Shown one piece after another: positions 53,967-64,000 of a DNA stretch of 64,000 bases. The stretch lies in contig NC_088296.1 in the NCBI RefSeq assembly GCF_032854445.1, positions 27,335,064 through 27,399,063 of the forward strand. The letters run 5' to 3'. A program made the position numbers and the translations under genes. The stretch's first letter is position 1. Each line of letters begins with the position of its first letter. Below the pieces are notes generated by a model that saw nothing but the letters and a program-made list of their open reading frames with translations, ran no database searches and was not told the DNA's origin. The DNA comes from Liolophura sinensis. Taxonomy: Eukaryota; Mollusca; Polyplacophora; Chitonida; Chitonidae.

Positions 53967-56633
53967 TACAGCTAGCTGGTTAGCCTATACTATGATAAGG
54001 GAACTGGGTACACATAGTGACAAACCTCCTCCGTATTAACTTATTTGAAGAGAATAGTACATTGTCTGTCAAGCATTTTTCCCACTTTCATCTGTGTTGG
54101 TTGACCTTTTGGAAATGAAAAGTTGACCCGAGAGCGTGCTCCAGGATACAAGTTGGTCTTTGCGACAGTTAGGGTCTGGTGTGCGCTAAGGGTGTATCTG
54201 TTTGTACAGATTTTTCTTATTTTTAACTTGGCCGTTGTGTTTGTGATCTAATACAAAACAGACTCAGTGTTAACAGCAAGGCTAACAACCATCTAACATG
54301 GTATCAGTAACCATAACCAATGATGATGCCAGTCTTGTGAGGATGCTGTCACCTTCTGTGACTCTGTACTGGATTCAACCTACAGAACTGAATTCCACCA
54401 CTCGATGATGATAAGCGTAACTTTATGTAGAATACTGACCTACAAACTCAGCCAGCTTGTGAATATTCCATGAAACAAAATGTTTACAAAGACATGTACT
54501 TCAGAACATTATAACAGTAATAAAATGCAGCTATTAAATATTCAGAGCTCACATGCAAGGTAGTGCAGAGAGATAGCCAAGTACAATACTCTAACCTAAC
54601 GGCTTTCATCTGTGAGCAGGAAATTATATTTGTCTGTATGCATAGGATGCAGGCCAAAATAAAGCTTCAGTCCACGAGTGTTGATGTAAAACTAGCAGGG
54701 CATGGTTGTTCAGAAAGTGTTCTTGAAGACTTAACACCATATTTGACATAAAGCTAAATCCTAAATTTGTAATTTGTCCAAACTTAATGGGATAATAATA
54801 TGTTAAATTTAAACTAAATCTGCTGCCTGTTATACTTGGCCAGTTTACTGTACAACTGTATTGCTGTTCAGTTTCGCTCAAATCTGAAGTACACAAATAT
54901 AGTACCAATATTATCATATACACTTTGAGCACCCTGGCCATGATCTTTGATAATCTAAAGAAACTGTAATACTGACTAAATAGGAAAGATGTTACTAGTA
55001 TGTGGATTGTAGTTAACCTACAAAGTTGACTTACAATCTGATTTTCAGTGCATTTGTATTTGTTATTGGCCTTTCTTCAACGAACGCTCTACAAAAAGAG
55101 AATACAGGCAGAGGTTGAGAGCCTGTGCATTGATCATCAAGGAGGCTCAAACATACACAGGAATTAAACAACAGAGTTAAAGCATTAGGTAATAGGCATT
55201 AAACTGATAAATGTATAAATAAATTGTTGTAGGATAAACGTAGTACAGAAGATGCCTAGTCATAAATTGGAAAGAACTACATGTAAGTCTACATGAAAAA
55301 TAGAGAAAATGGAAAATTAACACCTTGGCTTTCAAAGTTGCATTTTACGTTAAAGTGGGTGTATATGGAGTACATTTGCATGATAGTTTTATTGTGACTT
55401 TTTAGTATGTTTTGAATTTCAAATATAAAATCTTCGTCAATCCATGTTTATTTAGGACATTTTTAAACTACTGCAAACGTGTAGTTTTGTGTTGAAGTGA
55501 AGAAGCATACAATGCAGTAGTTACAGTGTTCACAGCATTTTTATTGTGTATATTTCTTCCAATATCTGTGGCTTTTACACTGCTATCTCTTGTCTGTGAT
55601 CTAACAAGTATACATGTAGTCTGATACGTGATCATTCCGCTGGTCTTTCTTGTACGTGATTCATCAGAAAAGTAATGCTGATGAAAGGGCCATTCTCCAC
55701 TGTGCTGTCATTCTAATCTTATTCTAAGCAAAATGCAGGCCTAGATAATTGCAACCTCTGTCATTTATGAACCAGATATTTTCCTTAAAGGAAATTGTAG
55801 TCTTAATTGGAACAAGGTCTAATGTAGAGCTATCATTAGAGACAATCTAAGTTCAATGCTTTTCAGTTTGTTATTAAACTCTAGAATTGTGCTTGTGTAT
55901 TTTTATTTATTATTTTTTGGGAGGGGGGAGGGGGAGGGGGGTTATAATAATACATTATATTGTCTTCTTGTGTCAAACAAAATAGTGCTTTCTAAAATAT
56001 TTTGAAATCCCAGATAAAATTTCCTCTTAAAGTCGGGAGCAAAAACAGCTTGGAGGGGGCTAAGTGTTATTGTGTAGCTCTACCAGAAAAGTTAAACATT
56101 GTTTTGCCTGGAAGCAAATTTTCTTCTGAGTCACTACATTGTATGTACCGAGATATTGTACAGGTGAAAATTGGTGTGAAATATAAATTTATTGCTTAGA
56201 ATGACGCCCTTATTATTTTTTTTATATAGACGAGTTGTTTTCAGTTGCGTACGTTGAACTTTTAGTGAAGTCTGAATTGAAAAATAAAGACATCTGAAAC
56301 AGAAGATGGTTATTGTTATTGAAGACTAGATATTGTTGGGAACACTTTTGTGTTGGTGGGCAGTGACTCAGCTGACCATGTGCTTCATGGTTTATATCCA
56401 CTGACAGCCTGTGTAACCTGTGTTCCTATAATACAGGAATGCACACAGATTTGACGCTGGATGTTCATGCTGAATCTTGACTAAATCAGTATGATAATGG
56501 CTTTCACTAGATAATTACTTGATTGAGTGCAATGAATCCAGAATTTGTGACTGAAACGTTTGAATGCATGTACAGATGAGCGCAAGAACAGCTGCATGAA
56601 AAATGTTAAGCGTACACATTTATGGCAATTACT
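53967..56633. other. 3' UTR of isoform A and following intron sequence
   Basis: Several AATAAA signals (54519, ~54657, ~55219, ~56283). A G-run block at 55918-55942 (GGGAGGGGGGAGGGGGAGGG) is a strong G-quadruplex candidate on the transcript strand. No coding sequence recognised. Confidence 0.55.
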
Positions 56634-56848
56634 CTTATTCCTCAACCTTTTCACACATAAAAGAGCAACTTTCAGCACGATTTAAGCACCATTGTAGTTT
56701 GATTTTGAAGACAAAACTGCACTTTCGTGGGTTTGGTCATTTTTAGGGCTTCACAAAAATATAGTTTTATCGATCTACATAGAATAATACTTTCAGAATA
56801 TGCTTGAATAAACACCATTCCATCACGCGAAAAGGTTGGGGAATTACA
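56634..56848. mobile_element. MITE family, copy 3
   Basis: Ends ATTCCTCAACCTTTTCACAC and CGCGAAAAGGTTGGGGAATT; core TTTGATTTTGAAGACAAAAC and GGGCTTCACAAAAATATAGT. Third copy in the pyruvate kinase gene. Confidence 0.85.
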
Positions 56849-57403
56849 GTACGCGTAAATGGAATCCCCTGTTGTAATGAAGTGGTTGTGAGCCTACATA
56901 TATAGGAACCTGTACACTGTCATTCAAACAGATAATACAACACTGATCTCCATCACACATAGTTCCCTGAAATTCTTGAAGCCTGTAGAAAATAAGTTTT
57001 GTTGACAGGTTTTCAAGTCCTTGAAAAATGGTTTATTCTGGGATAAGGGACCTCAAAAGTGTTTTTTATTTTCCTTAATGATTAATGTCATATTGCGGTC
57101 CGTGTGAAATGGACGAATATTTAAATTGTCAAAGTTGTTTCAGTTATACTCGACATGAACGTTTGTACTTGAAAGTATTGGAAAACCTGTGATATTTAAC
57201 AGATCGGTGAAAGTACTTGAACGACATTTCCTACCACAGCTGGCAACCCTGTTCATAAACTCCAATCATTTGTGAATCATTTATTTCATCGGATGTCTCC
57301 AAAAAAATCTTCTCTTTTTCTGTTGATTTTGGTTTACCTGCACTTAACATTCCCACATGGTTCATGTATCTATTCCACATTCTTCTACTACTGACCTTCA
57401 TAC

Positions 57404-57486
57404 CACCTTGTGATGCTGACCTTCATGCGACCTTGTGATGCTGACCTTCATGCGACCTTGTGATGCTGACCTTCATGCGACCTTGT
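57404..57486. repeat. Short tandem repeat, 25-bp unit, three to four copies
   Basis: Unit ACCTTGTGATGCTGACCTTC ATGCG. Confidence 0.9.
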
Positions 57487-58067
57487 GCAATGGATGCAAA
57501 ATGTTAATGACGGCTGCACATACAGAACCGCTCGTGCACCATGTAATGTCCAAGGATTTACTGTGATATTTGAATGGAAAGTCTTATATAGAGCAAAAAC
57601 TGAATGTATTATTTGTGGACTGTTCATCTATACCTGTTGGTATATCTTCCAAACAAAAGGATTCCAAACATGCAACTTCATTGTCAATGACCCACCTAAA
57701 GTAGCGTAGGTAACTGTTGGTGTACCAGGCTCATTTCCTTGTTTTGCTATCTTGGTGTAACTGTCTAGTGACAGGAAACTTAAAATGGTGTATTTCATAC
57801 ACATATATCAAGGCCACTTAATTTTTCTTTACAAGAAACTTAAAAAGTTGACAAGAAAACTTAAGAAGTTGTTACTTTTTCAGATCAAACCAGGTTTTTT
57901 TTTTAATTTTCAGGGTGTTTGCGGTGCGTTGATGTATATTATTAAATTTCGAAAAGAACTGCATGCGGATGTATATCTGGAGTTTTCTTGGTGCGTGTAT
58001 CATGGTTTTGCTGTACTGTTCTCCTGTTGGTTAATTGGATTGCAGTTTGCATGACTAGGGCAGTTAT

Positions 58068-58305
58068 GTCGCTGCACAGGTAACTTGCTGTACAGTTTTC
58101 TTGCTGCAATGGTAACTTGCTGTACAGTTGTCTTCCTGCACAGATAACTTGATGTACAGTTGTCTTGCTGCACAGATAACTTACTGTACAGTTGTCTTCC
58201 TGCACAGATAACTTGATGTACAGTTGTCTTCCTGCACAGATAACTTACTGTACAGTTGTCTTCCTGCACAGATAACTTGATGTACAGTTGTCTTCCTGCG
58301 CAGCT
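58068..58305. repeat. Minisatellite, 32-bp unit, ~8 copies
   Basis: Unit AACTTGATGTACAGTTGTCT then TCCTGCACAGAT. Between the two terminal exons of pyruvate kinase. Confidence 0.92.
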
Positions 58306-58819
58306 TGCACTTGTTGCTTAGGCACTTGCCATATCTGTGTGACTCTCGTTTTTATGCTCATCTTAGCTGGAGAATTTTATTGTTTGTTGCCTCTTGTATT
58401 TTGCTTGCTTGTGCATCATGTTGCTTTTTAATCGTCGTTTATATTGCTTCTGCTTAGCGATGGACCTGTTTGTTGTAAGAATAGGGATATATGAATATAA
58501 AGTGACAAAAAATGCCCCAAATGACCAAACCTTTTTCATCATATGCATATATGCAGTGTCAAAGGATTGTTCACGGACGCTGGCTACTTCGCAGCGATTA
58601 GGGTGGTGGTCTACTTTAGGACAATTAACGGGTAGGGGTTTATTCTTGGCACTTGGTTTCTTCCGCAATAAACCAAACTGGCGTTGTGTAAGTGTAAAAC
58701 TGGTGAGTACTGTGTTCAGTTACACCGATCAAAAAGTACTTCTTTCCAGGAAGTCATCAGAAAAAAAATGCATTCGTTATATACGTGTGTTTAGCTCGAA
58801 ACTCAGTTCTTAAATTGTT
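58306..58819. other. Stretch with an unrecognised 139-codon ORF
   Basis: An ORF on the plus strand at 58394-58813 (MYFACLCIMLLFNRRLYCFC ...) lacks any motif I know and has no splice signals; probably chance. Confidence 0.4.
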
Positions 58820-59550
58820 ACGTCAGTGCTTGTTGTTTCCTTGACACTCATTAACATACACGAAAGTTTACCTCACGGGACTCGTCATTAGCAGTTGAAC
58901 AGTGAATGTTATTGTTTCCTTCACACATGTTAGCATCCACTAAAGTTTACCTCACGAGACTCGTCAATAGCGGTTGAACAATGAACGTTGTTTCCTTCAC
59001 ACACTTTGGCATCCACGAAAGTTTACCTCACGAGACTCGTCATTAGCAGTTGAACAATGAATGTTGTTTCCTTCACACACTTTGGCATCCACGAAAGTTT
59101 ACCTCACGAGACTCGTCATTAGCAGTTGAACAATGAATGTTGTTTCCTTCACACACTTTGGCATCCACGAAAGTTTACCTCACGAGACTTGTCATTAGCA
59201 GTTGAACAATGAACGTTGTTTCTTGGACACTCGTTAGCATCCACGAAAGTTTACCTCACGAGATTCGTCATTAGCGGTTGAACAATGAATGTTGTTGTTT
59301 CCTTCACACACATTAGCATCCAAAAAAGTTTACCTCACGAGACTCGTCATTAGCGGTTGAACAATGAACGTTGTTTCCTTCACACACGTTAGCATCCACG
59401 AAAGTTTACCTCACGAGACTCGTCATTAGCAGTTGAACAATGAATGTTGTTTCTTTGACAGTCGTTAGCATCCACGAAAGTTTACCTCACGAGGCTCGTC
59501 ATTAGCAGTTGAACAGTGAATATTGTTGTTTCCTTCACGAAAGTTTACCT
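58820..59550. repeat. Minisatellite, ~76-bp unit, ~9 copies
   Basis: Unit CATCCACGAAAGTTTACCTC, ACGAGACTCGTCATTAGCAG, TTGAACAATGAATGTTGTTT, CCTTCACACACTTTGG. Each unit contains the small palindrome CGAGACTCG. Confidence 0.95.
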
Positions 59551-62151
59551 GGTGTAAAATACAGTATCCTGACCTATTTTAGAAAATAATCCACAGATGC
59601 CATTCAAGCCCTAAACATAGATGTAGTGCGTGACCGATCCACCAGCCTCTTGGACTAACTGCAAGACATAATTTCGACTAACAAAAATTGTGATATTAAC
59701 TTAATAAAGATACATAAATACATGGAATATGGAATTATCAAAGTAAATGGGAAAGTCGGTAGACAAGCACAGGTCAACAAAGGCTTCTCTTTGTGAACAC
59801 GTGCTTAACTTGTCCTTCTGTACACAGCATGGTGTCAAACAGCAAGCGCTCGAACCTGGGCTTTTGGGAAATATGCGGAAATGATTTGAACCAAAATTGC
59901 ATCTTTTCATGAATATAACCCTCTTTGTGTAGTGGAGCTAGACATCTTATATAATTGTTAGGAGAAAACCAGACTGTAAACTGCTTCCATTTATGCGAAG
60001 GGTTAATTACGGTCGGCTAAATGTTAATAAGGGAACCTGGTGTCGGCTACGTCAACGAGTCATATGCAGCTCTCAGAATCTATACCTGTGTGACCAATGA
60101 ATGGCCAGGCGTAAGCCACACATAGTTATCTCTTCAGCTGACGAATTGAGGTTGGTTACGTCTATAGCTTAGCTCCCTGTAAGAGGAGGATTCCCGCTCT
60201 GATTGGTTCGCTCCGAATGCCTCATATTCATGCCGTACAATTACAACCGCCTTATTGTCCACAATCACAAGGATTACGGGCTCTGCCCGGTCCCCCACCC
60301 CCCCACCCGACCATAATCCATAATGATGACCGCCGTCGTATAAGTAAAATATTCTTGAGTACGGCGTAAAACACCGATCAAATAAATAAATAAACAATAA
60401 TTACGGTACATGTACAATGGGGTATAGGTCTCCAGCAGCAGCTTAATTTGTCAAAGGCATGACATACATAGCAAGTGAAGAGATGGCACAGATATAATAC
60501 AGCTGGCAAAGACGGACGCGGTGATTCGCGTTCTTGAACTGTTCCTTGAGACTGCATGGTTTGAGAATGCGGAATGGCCAAAACCCTGTAAGATTTTAAC
60601 GTCTTTAGTGTATTTATTCCAACTGAACAGCAAGAAAGAAGATAAAAACAGGCTTAATATAAGTGTTGAGATAATTAAGCGGTTACAGATTCAAAAATTA
60701 CTGTCAACAGCGCCCGATTAGAGCGTTGATTACGACGGTTCCTGAATACGGTAAAGATTTTGCGCTATTGCATCTGTAAGGTATAGCACAAGCAAATGGA
60801 ATGTTACTGAATGTATAACGGGTTATACAATTTCCCTCGTGGCTGCGATACGAGTGCAAGCCGGAAATACTTCTGTTCTCTCGTAGAATGCGAGTAGGCT
60901 TTTGTACGTTATCATCTAGTTAATCCACAAATCGTCATCGGAAAAGCGGGAACAATGGACTGCATAGCTTAGAGGCACGAATTGATTTAGGCCGGAAAGG
61001 TTTCCAGCTGTTAGACATTTTCCTTGAGAGCGTTAGAACCATGCCTCTGAGCCGACAACCTTTTTTAAGCCATGCATTTGATTGAGAACTTTAAACATGT
61101 GATGACCGTGTCTGAACCGTGTCATGGATTGTCTGAACCGTATCACGACCTTGTTTACACCGCTTTACAACCTTGTCTGAACCGTTTTACGACCCTATGT
61201 TAAATACGCTATGACCATGTCGGAAGCAAGTTATGACAAAGTCAGAACCGTGTTGTGACCTTATTTGAACCAAGATTTGACCTTGTCTCATCCAAACTAT
61301 GACCTTGTCTCATCCAAACTATGACCTTGTCTTATCCAAATTATGACCTTGTATCATCCAAATTATGACCTTGTCTTCCACGCTTTACTCGGTGAGTTTT
61401 ATGCATATTGTTTACGTTTCAGCGATCAGTAAATTTATGGCATGTTTTGTACCATGGAAGTGTTCGCTTTGCTAAACTCTAAAAATAACTAATTAATCGG
61501 TTGATTAGCGAGTCAATCAATGACGTAATGGGAGATTGACGACTTTGCTCAGGTTATTTTGTGTTTTGTGAAGACATTTGAACACTGGATGTAATATGGG
61601 AGTGGGCGTTTTCTTTTCTATAGTTATAAATAATATAGTAATACCAGAGCAGCAAAGACAGTGTGATAGCTGACAAATTTTCACACGTGACCGGTGAAAC
61701 ATGGACTCTTGTTAATTTACCTCAATTAGGGTTTTGTTCTAACTGTTCACGTAAATGCAAGGGTTAGCCAACTAAATAATCACCAGTTTGCAAAGAAGTG
61801 GCCACTGGAAAGGCAGGAATGAACAACACAGGTGTTGCACAAACAAATTCTTACAGGTGGCATACATGCAGTACAAATCAACCGAGCAATCAATCGGTCA
61901 ACTAAGAGAGCAATCAGTCAAGCAACTTAATCCAGCTCTTGGGTAGGACGCTAAGCTCAAGTCAACGGGATGAAATACATGTTCAATGAGGAAATTGCCC
62001 CATGCAAACACTAAGCGTAAGTCAAATGAATAAAAATGCAAGCCTACTCATGTATCGTAAGAGAACATTTGGCAATCCAGCTTGGAACCGAGTCGCGGGA
62101 AAAGGTATCGTAACTAATTTATCCATCCAACTGTTTTTATCGAAAAGATTA
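59551..62151. other. Intron upstream of terminal exon B
   Basis: No gene recognised. Contains a SINE 1 3' fragment (60268-60397) and a degenerate 22-bp repeat at about 61100-61385 (ACCTTGTCTCATCCAAACTA TG). Confidence 0.55.
60268..60397 (+). mobile_element. SINE family 1 3' fragment
   Basis: GGGCTCTGCCCGGTCCCCCA, GACCGCCGTCGTATAAGTAA and GAGTACGGCGTAAAACACCG, (AAAT)n tail. No head. Confidence 0.8.
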
Positions 62152-62163
62152 AAAAGATTAATC

Positions 62164-62333
62164 CTCTCCGGCCGCGCATGGGAAGATCTGGCAGCAACCT
62201 GCGGATGGTCGTGGGTTTCCCCCGGTCTCTGCCCGGTTTCCTCCCACCATAATACTGGCCGCCGTTGAATAAGTGAAATATTCTTGAGTAGGGCGTAAAA
62301 CACCAATCAAATAAATAAATAAGTAAATAAGTC
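62164..62333 (+). mobile_element. SINE family 1, 5'-truncated, with target duplication
   Basis: Starts inside the body (CTCTCCGGCCGCGC) and runs through GAGTAGGGCGTAAAACACCA and an (AAAT)n tail. A 12-bp duplication AAAAGATTAATC at 62152-62163 and 62334-62345 shows that it inserted already truncated. It ends 332 bases before terminal exon B. Confidence 0.88.
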
Positions 62334-62665
62334 AAAAGATTAATCTTAAATTTAACAGAACTTCTGTTGTCTGCATGAGTGAGGCAAGAATGTATTGTGC
62401 TATCATAACACAATATTGTGTCACATTCAGTAGAATGTCCCGTTAGGCTAATACATGTAGAATCTTTATGTTAAATTTATAGAATTTGTGTGTTACATTT
62501 AACAGGACAATCTGCAAAAGCAGAACACATTTTAGCATCACTCCAACAGCAGACTCTCAGTTAAATTTATAAAATTCTTTTTTTGAGAGTATCTATGAAT
62601 GAATGACTGTAAATTTATGTATGTTAAAAATGAGTGTTATGTTCCGTATGTCCTATCCTCCACAG

Positions 62666-62991
62666 AGAAGAGAGTTGACGACTGGACCGTGGACGTAGAC
62701 CTCCGTATATACAAGGGTATACAGGCGGGAATGGACAGAGGGTTCATCAAACCCGGAAACCCCATCATCATCATCACCGGCTGGAAACCAGGTCAAGGGG
62801 CCACCAACACCTTCCGGGTCATCTGTGCCCCGGAACAGCTGGACCCCAACACGGAAATGGCTCCCATCATGGGGGTACACAGTGTGCCGAGTCTGTCGTC
62901 AGTTGAAGAGGAGAAGCCATCCGTGGAAGTGACGGAAGCTCCCGATGAGCCCGCGAAGACGCCGGAAAGTCCCGATGTCAAGTTCGAGTGA
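62666..62991 (+). CDS. PK: Pyruvate kinase alternative terminal exon B
   Basis: EKRVDDWTVDVDLRIYKGIQ, AGMDRGFIKPGNPIIIITGW, KPGQGATNTFRVICAPEQLD, then a tail of ~45 residues (SSVEEEKPSVEVTEAPDEPA ... SPDVKFE) and stop. Acceptor CCTCCACAG, phase 2, the same as exon A, so the two are interchangeable after 51964. It is a paralogue of exon A: W.VDVDLR, RGFIK.G, TGWK.G and TNT.RV are conserved. The effector loop GSGYTN is replaced by GQGATN. Compared with exon A, it adds an acidic Pro/Glu/Ser-rich tail. The full isoform would be about 578 residues. Intact coding after 8.7 kb of intron argues for function. Confidence 0.92.
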
Positions 62992-63746
62992 ACACTTATG
63001 CTTGCATATGAAGCTGTTTCCAGTCATGCGTGCTAAAATCATAAGTTAATTTGCATAACATGGTGAGATGCGATGAGCAGCTGATTCGAACAGGCAGGTT
63101 TTTGTGCCGATATATAATTTCCACAAAAGTGTGCAAGTATTAATTATACTATAAACCCCTTAACCCGATAATGGTGAAACCCGACGTTGTATGTGGTTAA
63201 CGGACCTCAACTCCCAGCCAAAAAGTCATTGGTATCTGCTCATTTATGTTTTTAGGGTGGTTGAGTTCATAAAGTGCTTTTAAACCTTGATAAAGTGTGT
63301 TTATTAACAAACTTATCCAGTTGATGAAAACTGCCCTACATAACCGACCTATACAGACGGCTAGTACACTTTTGAACAAGGGTATGTTGATTAACTCAAG
63401 GAAATGAATTGCATTTGTGAGTGAAAAGTAAATCCGAGCGCTTGGACGTAAAAGTCAGCTTCACTCTGGTGAGTGTCAGAATTTTAATGGCTCCATTACT
63501 TAAATGTGTTTCGTTTTAGTTGTTTTCTTCGGACGTAAAATAACGACATATGTTAAGCTTTGCTCTTCATGGTTGTCTAAAACCTTTCCTTTTAAAATTA
63601 AGCAAAGTTGCTCCGCAGATTAATTAGCCTGTTGAGTTTTGCCGAGCATTTGCCCACTGGTTTTGGAAGGAAGTGTTTTCCTAAAATAACGATAACTCTA
63701 AGAGGTTTTTGTTTTGGAGGGAGAGGAAGTAGGGGTGGGGTGGTGT

Positions 63747-63777
<31 letters not shown>

Positions 63778-64000
63778 GCTATGTGGAAAAGCCAAATTGA
63801 GCTATTTGTTAAGTGTACCTTAAGATTCCTAGAATCTAGAATATTTACATTTTATATAGACGGTATATACGAACTGGGTTTGGAAATATGTCAAAAAAGC
63901 ATAGGCAATGACAAAAAAAGGGATGTAAAATCTATAATGACAAATAATAATGTTATTTTTATTGGAGCCGGTTTCTTCGGGAAATACGAGTACCTGAGTA
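62992..64000. other. 3' flank of terminal exon B
   Basis: No clear AATAAA within the first few hundred bases. A (GT)n-poly-G tract lies at 63740-63778. No gene recognised. Confidence 0.5.

Noticed and set aside
58394-58813. 139-codon plus-strand ORF
   Set aside because: No motif, random-looking composition, inside an intron between terminal exons A and B.

Overview
The window is animal nuclear DNA: genes are split by GT-AG introns, intergenic DNA is AT-rich, and there are tRNA-headed SINEs, MITE-like palindromes and many minisatellites. The SINE families (one with an AATAAATA-rich tail and a conserved end 'GAGTACGGCGTAAAACACC', one ending in CACTCACTCACT) and the gene structures suggest a lophotrochozoan (mollusc- or brachiopod-like) invertebrate. 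That placement is inference.

Layout. (1) 1-8635, minus strand: the first five coding exons of cyclin H (CCNH); the 3' end lies off the left edge. Its introns are mostly five minisatellites, and three of these are built from the gene's own splice sites. (2) 8636-10427: intergenic, with a candidate promoter near 9880-9940. (3) 10428-11739, plus strand: a complete two-exon RAM/RAMAC-like gene (activating subunit of the mRNA cap methyltransferase RNMT). (4) 11740-23700: no recognised gene; SINEs, a palindromic MITE and two large minisatellites (19.5-22.5 kb). (5) 26112-62991, plus strand: pyruvate kinase, ten shared coding exons plus two alternative terminal exons (53743-53966 and 62666-62991) that enter in the same phase. 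Two internal exons (32893-33034, 35363-35488) carry small indels against an otherwise intact gene.

The main discovery candidate is nested in pyruvate kinase intron 37852-49773. It is a 10.8 kb element at 38651-49464, flanked by TA duplications and ending in perfect 23-bp inverted repeats that begin CAGTACAACA. It holds two intact, convergent, intron-containing genes: a six-exon 354-aa DD34E (Tc1-type) transposase on the minus strand, and a seven-exon 482-aa BEN-domain protein on the plus strand. Both ends are studded with the palindrome CACACGCGTGTG, a plausible binding site for one of the two proteins.

A second theme is minisatellites seeded by functional sequence. Arrays copy the 3' splice site and 5' splice site of CCNH exon 3, the 5' splice site of CCNH exon 2, the 5' splice site of the pyruvate kinase exon ending at 28359, and (two copies) the 3' splice site of the exon starting at 49774. 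Other arrays grew from a SINE tail and from half of a MITE. The transcripts therefore carry tens of decoy splice sites next to real exons.

Cyclin H (CDK7/TFIIH kinase, which phosphorylates the Pol II CTD) and RAM (cap methylation, downstream of CTD phosphorylation) are divergently arranged neighbours with related roles. Pyruvate kinase is the last step of glycolysis and has no evident link to them.
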